Of a DNA stretch of 64,000 nucleotides, positions 49,210-58,771 are shown one piece after another; the stretch's first letter is position 1; the number at the start of each line of letters is the position of its first letter. This DNA comes from Sphingomonas_L flavalba_A (lineage in GTDB: Bacteria; Pseudomonadota; Alphaproteobacteria; Sphingomonadales; Sphingomonadaceae), in the NCBI RefSeq assembly GCF_047553045.1, contig NZ_CP180208.1, forward strand, positions 2,046,001-2,110,000, given 5' to 3'. The position numbers and the translations under genes were made by a program. The notes beneath the pieces were generated by a model. That model ran no database searches, had not been told where the DNA came from, and worked only from the letters and a program-made list of their open reading frames with translations.

Positions 49210-51015
49210 ATGCCGCCGCTTCCCCCCACCGACAGCGCCGAACGCCCCGGCTGGGTGCCGTTCCGCCGCTTCCTGCCCTATCTGTGGCCGGCCGACGACA
49301 CCGGCCTGCGCGTCCGCGTCGTCGCCGCGCTGCTGCTGGTGCTGGTCGCCAAGGCGGTGACGCTGTCGATGCCCTTCGCCTACAAGGCGGCGATCGACCG
49401 GATGGCGCCGGGGCTGGAACCGGGGGTGGCGATCGCCGTCGCGCTGGTCGTCGCCTATGCCGGCGCCCGCTTCGCCGGGGTGCTGTTCGACAATCTGCGC
49501 AACGCGATTTTCGAGCGCGTCGGCCAGCAGGCGACGGCGCGGCTCGCCGCCCATGTCTTCCGCCACCTGCACGGCCTGTCTCTGCGCTTCCATCTGGAAC
49601 GCCGCACCGGCGCGATCACCAAGGTCATCGAACGCGGCACCAAGAGCATCGACACCATGCTCTACTTCCTGCTGTTCAACATCGCGCCGACGCTGATCGA
49701 ATTGGTCGCGGTCTCGGCGATCTTCTGGGTGAAGTTCGGCCCCGGCATGGTCGCGGCGACGCTGGTGATGGTCGTCGCCTACATCGCCTTCACCCGCTTC
49801 GTCACCGACTGGCGGACCCGGCTGCGCGCCGAGATGAACGATCTCGACACCGGCGCCGTCGCCCGCGCCGTCGACTCCCTGCTGAATTACGAAACGGTCA
49901 AATATTTCAATGCGGAGGAACGGGAAGCCGCCCGCTATTCCCGCGCCGTCCAACGCTATGCCGACGCCGCGGTGAAGAACGAGACATCGCTCGCCTGGCT
50001 GAACGTCGGCCAGTCGGCGATCACCAACCTGATGATGGCCGGCGCCATGGGCTATACCGTCTGGGGTTGGTCCACCGGCCGCTTCACCGTCGGCGACGTC
50101 GTGCTGGTCAACACCCTGCTCGCCCAGCTTTTCCGCCCGCTCGACCTGCTCGGCATGGTCTATCGCACCATCCGCCAGGGCCTGATCGACATGACCGCGA
50201 TGTTCGACCTGATCGACACGGCGGCGGAGGTGGTCGACGCCCCCGGCGCCCTGCCGCTCGCTGTCACCGCCGGCGCCGTCCGCTTCGACGATGTGCATTT
50301 CGGCTACGATGCCGATCGCGAAATCCTGAAGGGGATCAGCTTCGCCATCCCGCCCGGCGGCACGCTGGCGGTCGTCGGCCCGTCCGGCGCCGGCAAGTCC
50401 ACCCTCGCCCGCCTGCTCTACCGTTTCTACGATCCGACCGCCGGCCGCATCCTGATCGACGGGCAGGACATCAGCGCCGTCACCCAGGCGTCCTTGCGCG
50501 CGGCGATCGGCATCGTCCCGCAGGATACGGTGCTGTTCAACGATACGATCGGCTACAACATCGCCTATGGCCGTGCGGGTGCCGATCAGGCGGCGGTGGA
50601 ACAGGCCGCCGCCGGCGCCGCGATCGCCGATTTCATCACCAGCCTGCCCGACGGCTACGCCGCCCGCGTCGGCGAACGCGGGCTGAAGCTGTCCGGCGGC
50701 GAAAAGCAGCGCGTCGCCATCGCCCGCACCTTGCTCAAGAACCCGCCGCTGCTGATCCTCGACGAAGCGACCAGCGCGCTCGACAGCCGGACAGAGGCGG
50801 AGATTCAGGCGACGCTCAAGACGGTCGAACGCGGCCGCACCACCGTCGTCATCGCCCACCGTTTGTCGACCATCGCCGACGCGGACGAAATCATCGTCCT
50901 CGACACCGGGCGTATCGTGGAACGCGGCACCCACGCCTCCCTGCTCCGTCAGGCCGGCCTCTACGCCGAAATGTGGCAGCGCCAGCAAGCCGAAGCCGAA
51001 ACCGTCCCGGCCTAA
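49210..51015 (+). CDS. Atm1-type ABC exporter, fused membrane and ATPase domains
   Basis: A 601-residue half-transporter that works as a dimer. The membrane domain (about 35-320) has six helices and the Atm1/HMT1-like segment RRTGAITKVIERGTKSIDTMLYFLLFNIAPTLIEL, plus LNYETVKYFNAEEREAARY. The ATPase domain has Walker A GPSGAGKS, signature LSGGEKQRVAIARTLL and Walker B LLILDEATSALD. Relatives export glutathione-bound sulfur or metal-thiol compounds, giving a likely role in metal or thiol homeostasis. Confidence 0.92.
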   Translation: MPPLPPTDSAERPGWVPFRRFLPYLWPADDTGLRVRVVAALLLVLVAKAVTLSMPFAYKAAIDRMAPGLEPGVAIAVALVVAYAGARFAGVLFDNLRNAIFERVGQQATARLAAHVFRHLHGLSLRFHLERRTGAITKVIERGTKSIDTMLYFLLFNIAPTLIELVAVSAIFWVKFGPGMVAATLVMVVAYIAFTRFVTDWRTRLRAEMNDLDTGAVARAVDSLLNYETVKYFNAEEREAARYSRAVQRYADAAVKNETSLAWLNVGQSAITNLMMAGAMGYTVWGWSTGRFTVGDVVLVNTLLAQLFRPLDLLGMVYRTIRQGLIDMTAMFDLIDTAAEVVDAPGALPLAVTAGAVRFDDVHFGYDADREILKGISFAIPPGGTLAVVGPSGAGKSTLARLLYRFYDPTAGRILIDGQDISAVTQASLRAAIGIVPQDTVLFNDTIGYNIAYGRAGADQAAVEQAAAGAAIADFITSLPDGYAARVGERGLKLSGGEKQRVAIARTLLKNPPLLILDEATSALDSRTEAEIQATLKTVERGRTTVVIAHRLSTIADADEIIVLDTGRIVERGTHASLLRQAGLYAEMWQRQQAEAETVPA

Positions 51016-51043
51016 GCCCCGCACCGCCCGCCCGGCACCGGCC

Positions 51044-51667
51044 TCAGGCCAGCATCACCGGGTCCTCCAGCGCCGCCAGCATCGCCGCCACCGGCCGCTC
51101 CGGTGCCGGCTGGGCGTAGACGTCGGCGAAGATGGCGGTCAGCCACCCGGCCAGTTCGGCGCGGCCGATCGGCCGGTCGCGGCCGTTCATGTGGATCAGC
51201 AGCTCCATCGCCGGCGGCCGCGCCGCGTTCAGCGCTGGCATGCGATACGCCAGTCCGGCAATCTCGACGCAGCCCAGACGGCGGTAAAACCGCTTGCGCC
51301 GGCGCGCCGGGTCACCCTCCGCCGCCGCCCGGTCCGAATCGACCTCGATCAGCATCGGCCGCCCGTCCGCCGCCGCCAGCGCCGCCGCGAACAGCCGCCC
51401 ACCCAGCCCACCGCCCCGCGCGTCGGGGTGTGTCGCCATATATTCGAGCAGCGCGACGCGCGGCGTAACGTACAGGATGGCAAAGCCGATCAGCCGCCCG
51501 TCCGCCGCGCTGGCGCCGATCACCCGCCGGTCGTTACGACCCGGATAGGCAAGGATCGCCGCCGCCGGCTTGCGCTCGGCAACCGGCAGCGCCGCTTCGT
51601 ACAGCGCGATCAGCGCCGCGCCATCCTCGCGCCGCAGCGGGCCGATCGTCGCCGTCGGCGCGGTCAC
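51044..51667 (-). CDS. GNAT-family N-acetyltransferase
   Basis: A 207-residue acetyltransferase with the acetyl-CoA loop pattern LEYMATHPDARGGGLGGRLF and earlier RVIGASAADGRLIGFAILYV. The C-terminal extension (after about 150) is rich in Ala/Pro and includes MELLIHMNGRDRPIGRAELAGWL. Start is GTG at 51667, overlapping the stop of the upstream small gene (GTGA). Substrate unknown. Confidence 0.82.
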   Translation of the reverse strand: MTAPTATIGPLRREDGAALIALYEAALPVAERKPAAAILAYPGRNDRRVIGASAADGRLIGFAILYVTPRVALLEYMATHPDARGGGLGGRLFAAALAAADGRPMLIEVDSDRAAAEGDPARRRKRFYRRLGCVEIAGLAYRMPALNAARPPAMELLIHMNGRDRPIGRAELAGWLTAIFADVYAQPAPERPVAAMLAALEDPVMLA

Positions 51668-51891
51668 CGCCGCGCCCGGTGCGGCACGCCGGGCATGTCC
51701 TCCAGCAACAGCATCAACGGCTCGCGGCTGCGCGGAAAACGGGTGGTCAGCAAATGCAGCGCCTCGGCGATATGCAATTGCCGGTCGGCCGGCGGCAACG
51801 CCGCGCGCGCCCGCGTTTCCCAGCGGGCGATGACCGCGCCCAGCCGTTCGGCCAGCTCGCGGGCCGGAGGATCGTGGTCGGAACAGTCCAT
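51664..51891 (-). CDS. Small protein coupled to the GNAT gene
   Basis: A 75-residue, mainly helical protein (ARELAERLGAVIARWETRARAALPP, then QLHIAEALHLLTTRFPRSREPLMLLLEDM). The ATG at 51891 is clear and its stop overlaps the GTG of the acetyltransferase gene, so the two are translationally coupled. It may be a partner or substrate of the enzyme. No known family is recognised. Confidence 0.6.
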   Translation of the reverse strand: MDCSDHDPPARELAERLGAVIARWETRARAALPPADRQLHIAEALHLLTTRFPRSREPLMLLLEDMPGVPHRARR

Positions 51892-52047
51892 GGCCGCATC
51901 TTCCGTTGCATATTGGCCCGGCCCGGCCGGGCGCTTTGCCCCGCCACCATCTTCTCACGTCCGGCGCCGGTCCGCTACCACCCTTGCAACGGCGCGCCGC
52001 CGGCCTGCCCTCGACTTGGCGCACCGGTCGTCGCTATGGGACCGGCC

Positions 52048-53823
52048 ATGCCTGTCGACCCGCGCGCCATCCTCCAGCAGACTTTCGGCTTTTCGGACTT
52101 TCGCGGGGTGCAGGCGCGGGTGATCGACCGCGTCCTCGCCGGTCAGCGGACTTTGGCGGTGATGCCGACCGGCGCCGGCAAGTCGCTGTGCTATCAGCTT
52201 CCCGCCGTCGCCCTTCCCGGCACCTGCATCGTCATCTCGCCGCTGATCGCGCTGATGCATGATCAGCTTCGCGCCGCCACCGCCATCGGCATCCGCGCCG
52301 CCGCGCTGACCTCGGCCGACGACAACCGCGCCGAAACCATCGCCCGCTTCCGCGCCGGCGAACTGGACCTGCTCTACGCCGCGCCGGAACGCGCCTCGGG
52401 CGAATCGTTCCGCGCCCTGCTCCAGCAGGCGCCGGTCGCGCTGTTCGCGATCGACGAGGCACATTGCGTCAGCGAATGGGGGCATGATTTCCGGCCCGAC
52501 TATCGCCTGCTTCGCCCGCTGCTCGACGCGTTCCCGGCCGTCCCCCGCCTTGCGCTGACCGCGACGGCGGACGCGCATACCCGCGCCGACATCCTCGTCC
52601 AGCTCGGCCTGCCGGACGACGGGCTGATCGTCGCCGGCTTCGACCGGCCGAACATCCGCTACGCGATCAGCCCGCGGCAGGGCACGACCCAGCAGATCGC
52701 CGGCCTGCTCCGCGATCATCCCGGCCCCGGCATCGTCTACGCCCAGACGCGCAGCGGCACGGAGAAGCTGGCCGCCGCGCTCGCCGCCACCGGCCGCCCG
52801 GTGCGCCCCTATCATGCCGGGCTGGACCCGGCGGTGCGCGCCCGCAACCAGGCCGATTTCGTCGCCTCGGAAGACATGGTGATGGTCGCCACCGTCGCCT
52901 TCGGCATGGGCATCGACAAGCCGGACGTGCGCTTCGTCGCCCATGCCGGCCTGCCCAAGTCGATCGAGGCATATTACCAGGAAACCGGCCGCGCCGGGCG
53001 GGACGGCGATCCGGCCGTCGCCCATCTGTTCTGGGGGGCGGAGGATTTCGCCCGCGCCCGCCAACGCATCGCGGAAGTAGAGCCGGATCGGCAGGGCAGC
53101 GAACGCGCCCGGCTCGACGCGCTCGGCGCGCTGGTCGAAACGGCGGGGTGCCGCCGCCGCATCCTGCTGCGCCATTTCGGCGAGGAGCCGGGCGAACGCT
53201 GCGGCAATTGCGACAACTGCCTCAACCCGCCCGCCGCGATCGACGCGACCCAGGTCGCGCGCAAATTCCTGTCGGCGGTGTTCCGCACCGGCCAGATGTT
53301 CGGCACCGGCTATCTCCACGACCTGCTGGTCGGCAAGTCGAACGAACGCAGCCTGATGAACGGGCATGAGGGGCTGTCGGTGTTCGGCATCGTCGGCGAC
53401 GACGAAGCACCACTGGTCCGCCCGGTCGCCCGCGCCCTGCTGCTGCGCGACGCGCTCCGCGCCAACCCGCATGGCGGACTGGAATTCGGCCCGGAAGCCC
53501 GCGCGATCCTGAAGGGGGAAGCTACGGTTTCGCTCATCGTCCCGCCGAAGCGAGAGCGCAGCCGCCGGCGCGGCGGCGCGGCTGGCGCGGACGCCAACCC
53601 GATCGGCGATCCGCTGTTCGAGGCGCTGCGCGCCTGCCGCCGGGCGCTGGCGGCGGAGGCGCAGGTGCCGCCCTATGTCATCTTCCACGATGCGACGCTG
53701 CGCGAAATGGCCGCCGCGCGCCCGACGACGCTGGATGCGCTGCGGGACATATCCGGCGTCGGCGAACGCAAACTCGACGCCTACGGCGCCGCGTTCCTCG
53801 CCGTCATCCGCGATCAGGGCTGA
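52048..53823 (+). CDS. recQ: ATP-dependent DNA helicase RecQ
   Basis: 3'-5' helicase in recombination and repair, 591 residues. Walker A TGAGKS (41-46), DEAH box in FAIDEAHCVSEWGHDFRPDYRLL (136-139), helicase C-terminal motif YYQETGRAGRDG, RecQ zinc-binding domain with RCGNCDNC, and a C-terminal HRDC domain (about 525-585). ATG at 52048 is chosen; another four codons upstream is possible. Confidence 0.97.
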   Translation: MPVDPRAILQQTFGFSDFRGVQARVIDRVLAGQRTLAVMPTGAGKSLCYQLPAVALPGTCIVISPLIALMHDQLRAATAIGIRAAALTSADDNRAETIARFRAGELDLLYAAPERASGESFRALLQQAPVALFAIDEAHCVSEWGHDFRPDYRLLRPLLDAFPAVPRLALTATADAHTRADILVQLGLPDDGLIVAGFDRPNIRYAISPRQGTTQQIAGLLRDHPGPGIVYAQTRSGTEKLAAALAATGRPVRPYHAGLDPAVRARNQADFVASEDMVMVATVAFGMGIDKPDVRFVAHAGLPKSIEAYYQETGRAGRDGDPAVAHLFWGAEDFARARQRIAEVEPDRQGSERARLDALGALVETAGCRRRILLRHFGEEPGERCGNCDNCLNPPAAIDATQVARKFLSAVFRTGQMFGTGYLHDLLVGKSNERSLMNGHEGLSVFGIVGDDEAPLVRPVARALLLRDALRANPHGGLEFGPEARAILKGEATVSLIVPPKRERSRRRGGAAGADANPIGDPLFEALRACRRALAAEAQVPPYVIFHDATLREMAAARPTTLDALRDISGVGERKLDAYGAAFLAVIRDQG

Positions 53824-53851
53824 CCGCGGCGCCGGCCGCCCGTCGCCGGGC

Positions 53852-55204
53852 TCAGATCACGCCCAGCGCCAGCATCGCATCGGCGACGCGGACGAAACCG
53901 GCGATATTGGCGCCCAATACGTAATTGCCCGGCGCGCCATATTCCTCCGCCGTCGTCGCGCAATCGTCGTGGATATCGCGCATGATCTGGGCGAGCCGCG
54001 CCTCGGTCTGCTCAAAGCTCCAGCTGTCGCGCGACGCGTTCTGCTGCATCTCCAGGGCAGAGGTGGCGACGCCGCCGGCATTGGCCGCCTTGCCGGGGGC
54101 AAAGGCCACCGCGGCTTCCTGGAACAGCTCGACCGCCTTCGGGGTCGACGGCATGTTGGCGCCCTCGGCGACGACGATCACGCCGTTGCTGATCAGTTTG
54201 CGCGCGTCCTTGGCGGTCAGCTCGTTCTGGGTGGCGCAGGGTAGCGCAACGTCGCACGGCACATTCCATATCGTGCCGCCCTCGACATAGCGCGCCTTGT
54301 CCTTGCGCAGCTCGGCATAGTCGGACAGGCGGCCGCGCCGCACCTCCTTCACCTCTTTCAGCAGGGCAAGGTCGATGCCGTCCTCGTCGAGGACATAGCC
54401 GTTGGAATCGGAACAGGCGATCACCTTGCCGCCGAACTGGCGGACCTTTTCGATCGCGTAGATCGCGACGTTGCCGGATCCGGAAACGATCGCGGTACGC
54501 CCGGCCAGTGCCGACCCCTTGGTCGCCAGCATCTTCTCGACGAAATAGACAAGGCCGAACCCGGTCGCCTCGGTCCGCGCCCGCGACCCGCCATAGGCCA
54601 GGCCCTTGCCGGTCAGCACGCCCGCCTCATAGCGGTTGCTCAACCGCTTATACTGGCCGAACATATAGCCGATCTCGCGCCCGCCGACGCCAATGTCGCC
54701 CGCCGGCACGTCGGTGTATTCGCCCAAATGGCGGTGCAGCTCGGTCATGAACGTCTGGCAGAACCGCATGATCTCGCCATCAGAGCGCCCGCGCGGGTTG
54801 AAATCGGAACCGCCCTTGCCGCCGCCGATCGGCATGCCGGTCAGCGCATTCTTGAATATCTGCTCAAAGCCGAGGAACTTGATGATGCCCAGGTTGACCG
54901 AAGGGTGGAAGCGGATGCCGCCCTTGTACGGCCCCAGCGCCGAATTGAACTGAACCCGGAAACCGCGATTGATCTGCACCTGCCCCGAATCGTCGACCCA
55001 CGGCACGCGAAAGATGATCTGCCGCTCCGGCTCGCAGATCCGCTCGATCAGCGCGTGCTTGGCATAGTCGGGGTGTTTGGTAATAACGTGGCCCAGGCTT
55101 TCCAGCACTTCGTGTACCGCCTGATGGAACTCGGCCTCGCCCGCATTCCGGCGCAACACTTCATCAAGAACCGGCTGCAGATTTTCATCAATCTTGCCCA
55201 ACAA
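53852..55204 (-). CDS. gdhA: NADP-type glutamate dehydrogenase
   Basis: Hexameric enzyme making glutamate from 2-oxoglutarate and ammonium. The 450 residues include PYKGGIRFHPSVNLGIIKFLGFEQIFKNALTGMPIGGGKGGSDFNPRGRSDGEIMRFCQ, with its catalytic lysines, and the nucleotide fold VSGSGNVAIYAIEKV. No in-frame ATG is near the N-terminus; TTG codons at 55204 and 55201 follow GGGAGGG, and 55201 has the better spacing. The length and specificity pattern fit the NADP (biosynthetic) class. Confidence 0.95.
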   Translation of the reverse strand: MLGKIDENLQPVLDEVLRRNAGEAEFHQAVHEVLESLGHVITKHPDYAKHALIERICEPERQIIFRVPWVDDSGQVQINRGFRVQFNSALGPYKGGIRFHPSVNLGIIKFLGFEQIFKNALTGMPIGGGKGGSDFNPRGRSDGEIMRFCQTFMTELHRHLGEYTDVPAGDIGVGGREIGYMFGQYKRLSNRYEAGVLTGKGLAYGGSRARTEATGFGLVYFVEKMLATKGSALAGRTAIVSGSGNVAIYAIEKVRQFGGKVIACSDSNGYVLDEDGIDLALLKEVKEVRRGRLSDYAELRKDKARYVEGGTIWNVPCDVALPCATQNELTAKDARKLISNGVIVVAEGANMPSTPKAVELFQEAAVAFAPGKAANAGGVATSALEMQQNASRDSWSFEQTEARLAQIMRDIHDDCATTAEEYGAPGNYVLGANIAGFVRVADAMLALGVI

Positions 55205-55513
55205 TCCCTCCCGACCGCTCGTTTCGGTCGCGCCTGTGGACCATTTATCCCCCCTCCCGCAAGTCGCGGGATGCGGCGTCGCCGCGCCTTTCCGGCCGCA
55301 ACTTTACAATTATATGTTTAAATACAATAGATTATGATCACCCCTTTCAGCGATAATATATACTGCAACGCAATAAAATTACACGCGTTCCGGCCTGTCC
55401 ACCGCCCGCGCGAACGATTGACTCATATGGTTAACGCAGTGACAACATCCGGCGGATCGGACCCGCAGCTTCAGTCGCGAAGGCGGGCCGTACAGGACGA
55501 AGGGGTGCTGTCC
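55205..55513. other. Intergenic region between gdhA and the PEP-CTERM gene
   Basis: About 310 bp serving two divergent genes. A notably AT-rich block (about 55304-55380) stands out from the GC-rich background and probably holds the promoters. GGGAGGG near 55205 is the gdhA ribosome site. TTGACT near 55419 could be a -35 for the plus-strand gene, with no clear -10. No RNA gene, riboswitch or repeat was recognised. Confidence 0.5.
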
Positions 55514-56083
55514 ATGAAGATCCTTGCTCTCGCCGCCCTGGCCGCGGCCATCGTCGCCGCGCCTGCCCATGCGGTCACCGTCTCCGGCGATACCAGCGGC
55601 GGGCCGACCTTCAACCGGCCGGTCGCCGGCAACCCTCCCACCGTGCTATCCGGTGCCGGCACCGCGGTCCGCTATCAGGTCACCGCGTTCACCGTGTCCG
55701 ACGCCGGCGACTATCATTTCGTGATGGATGCCACCGGCCCCACCCGCTGGGACAATTTCCTCGGCCTTTATGCCGGCGGTTTCGATCCGGCCGACCCGCT
55801 CGCCGGGGTCATCATCACCAATGACGACTACCCCAGCTTCGGCCTGTCCGGGTTCGTCACGACGCTGGCAACCGGCACGTCCTATTACGCCGTCGCCACC
55901 GGTTACGACGCCGACGCTTTCGGCGCCTATACGCTGACGATCGACGGCGCCGGCGCGGTGCTGCTCTCCGGCGGCGCCGGCGGCGTGCCGGAACCTGGCA
56001 GCTGGGCATTGATGCTCGCCGGCTTCGGCCTTGCCGGCGCGGCGTTGCGCGCCACCCGCCGCACCACCGTCCGCTACGCCTGA
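55514..56083 (+). CDS. Secreted PEPxxWA-CTERM domain protein
   Basis: A 189-residue exported protein. The signal peptide (KILALAALAAAIVAAPAHA) starts at ATG 55514, and a beta-rich body follows that resembles the pre-peptidase (DVUF0086-like) fold seen in many PEP-CTERM proteins (AVRYQVTAFTVSDAGDYHFVMDATG). The end is VPEPGSWALMLAGFGLAGAAL followed by RATRR, the PEPxxWA sorting signal cut by an exosortase. No exosortase gene is in the window. Function is probably surface or matrix related. Confidence 0.9.
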   Translation: MKILALAALAAAIVAAPAHAVTVSGDTSGGPTFNRPVAGNPPTVLSGAGTAVRYQVTAFTVSDAGDYHFVMDATGPTRWDNFLGLYAGGFDPADPLAGVIITNDDYPSFGLSGFVTTLATGTSYYAVATGYDADAFGAYTLTIDGAGAVLLSGGAGGVPEPGSWALMLAGFGLAGAALRATRRTTVRYA

Positions 56084-56098
56084 TTCGCACGCAAACGA

Positions 56099-56135
56099 AC
56101 GGGGCCGGCGGCAGAACCGCCGGCCCCGTCCTTTT
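56099..56135. terminator. Bidirectional terminator between the PEP-CTERM gene and the TonB receptor
   Basis: A perfect 13-bp stem, ACGGGGCCGGCGG with its complement, and a 5-nt loop, followed by CCTTTTCG on the plus strand. It lies between two convergent genes. Confidence 0.85.
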
Positions 56136-56147
56136 CGCTTCGCGCGC

Positions 56148-58568
56148 TCAGAAACCCTTGCGCACGGTCAGGCCGATGGTCCTCGGCTGGTTGGTGGCAA
56201 AGCCCAGCCGCGCCCGCCCGCCACGCTCGCGGTCGAACGACAGCAGCGCATTCTCGTCGAGCAGGTTGTTGACGTACAGCGACACGTCGAGGTCGTTGTC
56301 GAACTCGACGCCGATGCTGACGTTGACCAACTGGTAATCGGGCAGCTTCAGGTTCAGCGTCGTCGCCGCATTGGCCGGCATCCCGGCAAAGGGCAGACCG
56401 TGGACGAAGGTCCGCGGGTTGTTCTCCTGGTCGCCAGGCTGGGTAAAGCGGGTGCCGACATGCTGGAACGATGCGGAAATATAGCCGCGCGTCCCCGTCG
56501 CCTCGTTCAGCGGGAAGCTGTAGGTGCCGCTCGCCGCCAGTTGGAACTTCGGCACCGACGGCAACCGGTTGCCGTCGCGAATGCCCTCGATGACGCTGCC
56601 GTCCGGCCGCGCCAGCGTCGAATCGAACTCCGCCTGAATGACGCTGCCCGACAGCGACAGGTCAAGGCCGGTGACCGGCGTCGCCGCCAGCTCGAACTCG
56701 ACGCCCTGGGTATGCGCCTTCGGCACGTTGAACACGATGCGTGACGAACAGCTGCCGGCATCCGCCGTCACCTGCAGGTTGCTGATGTCGGTGTAGAAGG
56801 CGGCGGCGTTGAACGTGAAGATGCCGGACCGCGCCTTCACCCCCGCCTCGTAGTTCCACAGCGTCTCGTCGTCGTAACGCGGGCGGTTGCCAAAGGTCAG
56901 CGCGTCCGGCCCGGTTGCCCCACCGCTGCACAGCGGCAGGTTCAGCGGGTCGTTGACCCCGCCCAGCCGGAAGCCCTTGGACGCCTGCGCGTTGAAGGTC
57001 AGGTTCGGCGACGCCTTGTAGCTCAGCAGGAAGCGCGGCGAAAAACCGTCGGACTGCGTCCGGTCCTGATTGTCGTCCAGGTTGGTGAACAGCCCACCGG
57101 AGGTAAAGCGCCGCGTCTCGTTGAACGCATAATAACGGCCACCGACGGTCGCGGTCAGGTTGCCCAGCTCGTAATTGGCCTCGCCGAACACCGCCGTCTG
57201 CTTCAGCTTGTACGGAATTTCGGCGTTGTACGGCGAATCCGGCGCGAAACCGTTGCGAACAGCGGCGGCGGTGCCGGCACCCAGCACCGCGTCGGTGTAG
57301 CTGTCATACCCCGGCGTCGGCAGCAACTGGGCATAACGGCGGTCGGTGTTCGAATAGAACATGCCCGCCACCCACTGGAACGGTCCGGCGTCGTTTGAAC
57401 TGAACCGGATTTCCTGGGTGAATTGCTTGACCTTGGTCGTGTCGACCAGGTTGGACGGCAGCATCACGCCGGCGTCGGGAAAGCCCAGGTCGACCGACAC
57501 GCTGCCGGTCAGCGCGCTGGCGTCGCGGCTGACCAGAATGCTGCGGTCGGTGTAGCTGGTGACCGACGTGAAATCGACCGGCCCATGGCTGATCTGGATC
57601 GTCGCGTCGGCGAGCAGAACCTCGTCCTCGAAATCCTCGCCGAGCAGCAGGAACTGCTGCCGCTCCTTGAAATCGACCTTCGGCCGGCTCGTCGTGTACG
57701 GGTTGGCATAGAGGTTGAACACTTCCTGCCGGTTGAACCCGTTGGTCCTGATCTTCTGGTAAACGACGCGCGGGGTGATCGACACCTCCTCGCTCGGCTG
57801 GAGCAGCACCGCCAGCCGGCCGCCGGCCCGCCAGCCGTCGTTGACGTTCTTCTTGACCGACCCGTCATTCTGCAACGCGTCGATGAAGCCGCCGTAACGG
57901 GTGTAATAGCCGACCGCGCGCACCGCCGCCTTTTCGGACAGCGGCAGGTTGACCGCGCCTTTCAGCGATCCGCCGATGTCGCTCTCGTCGACGACGTTTA
58001 CGTTCGCTTCCACCTTGCCTTCCACCCGGTCGGTGTTCGGCTGGTTGGTGATGTAGCGCAGCGTCCCGCCGACGGAGCCGGACCCGAACAGCGTGCCCTG
58101 CGGTCCGCGCAGCGTCTCGATCCGGTTCAGGTCGAACAGGTCGAGGTCGGGGGTGAACAGCGACAGCGAGATCACCGACTCGTCCAAGTAGACGCCGACC
58201 TGTTCCTTCACTCCCGGCTGGTCGCGGGCAACCTGCCCGGCGGACACGCCGCGCACCGACACCTGGCTCTGTCCCGGCCCCAGATTCTGGATCGAAAGCC
58301 CGGCGACGTTGCGCGACAGGTCCTCCAGCGTCACCGCATTGGCGCGCTCTATGTCCTGCTCGGTCTGGGCGTTGATTGAAAACGGCACGTTCTGGATCGA
58401 CGACGCGCGCTTGGTCGCGGTGACGATGATGTCCGGCTGTTGCGAATCTGCCGCAGTCGCGCCGCTGCCCTGCGCCAGCGCCGGTGACGCAAGCGTAACG
58501 ACCGACACCATCGCCGCGGACGCGACCAGTCCGCGACGAACGCCCCTAAATCGGTTGGAACCGCCCAT
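56148..58568 (-). CDS. TonB-dependent outer-membrane receptor
   Basis: An 806-residue receptor. Signal peptide ends in LASPALAQG. The TonB box is probably DIIVTATKR (about 48-56), the plug follows (NVPFSINAQTEQDIERANAVTLEDLSRNVAGL), then a large barrel ending in IGLTVRKGF with C-terminal Phe. It belongs to the class common in sphingomonads that takes up plant-derived, aromatic or carbohydrate compounds; substrate not predictable. It stands alone, divergent from the DUF442 gene by about 200 bp. Confidence 0.93.
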   Translation of the reverse strand: MGGSNRFRGVRRGLVASAAMVSVVTLASPALAQGSGATAADSQQPDIIVTATKRASSIQNVPFSINAQTEQDIERANAVTLEDLSRNVAGLSIQNLGPGQSQVSVRGVSAGQVARDQPGVKEQVGVYLDESVISLSLFTPDLDLFDLNRIETLRGPQGTLFGSGSVGGTLRYITNQPNTDRVEGKVEANVNVVDESDIGGSLKGAVNLPLSEKAAVRAVGYYTRYGGFIDALQNDGSVKKNVNDGWRAGGRLAVLLQPSEEVSITPRVVYQKIRTNGFNRQEVFNLYANPYTTSRPKVDFKERQQFLLLGEDFEDEVLLADATIQISHGPVDFTSVTSYTDRSILVSRDASALTGSVSVDLGFPDAGVMLPSNLVDTTKVKQFTQEIRFSSNDAGPFQWVAGMFYSNTDRRYAQLLPTPGYDSYTDAVLGAGTAAAVRNGFAPDSPYNAEIPYKLKQTAVFGEANYELGNLTATVGGRYYAFNETRRFTSGGLFTNLDDNQDRTQSDGFSPRFLLSYKASPNLTFNAQASKGFRLGGVNDPLNLPLCSGGATGPDALTFGNRPRYDDETLWNYEAGVKARSGIFTFNAAAFYTDISNLQVTADAGSCSSRIVFNVPKAHTQGVEFELAATPVTGLDLSLSGSVIQAEFDSTLARPDGSVIEGIRDGNRLPSVPKFQLAASGTYSFPLNEATGTRGYISASFQHVGTRFTQPGDQENNPRTFVHGLPFAGMPANAATTLNLKLPDYQLVNVSIGVEFDNDLDVSLYVNNLLDENALLSFDRERGGRARLGFATNQPRTIGLTVRKGF

Positions 58569-58771
58569 TTCATCCTCTCCATCAATGCATAGCTGGGGCT
58601 TTTTCAGCCCACTGATCGGCTGGCGTTACGACTGCGGCGCCGTTCCGACAACGGATGCTATTGTATTTGCGCCATCCTGTTGCATTTCTGCACCACGCCC
58701 TGCCGCCGGCCGGGCGTGCTTTCCCCGCCGCCATCCTTTCGCTACAGCCGGCGCAGACAGGGAGTATCGCG

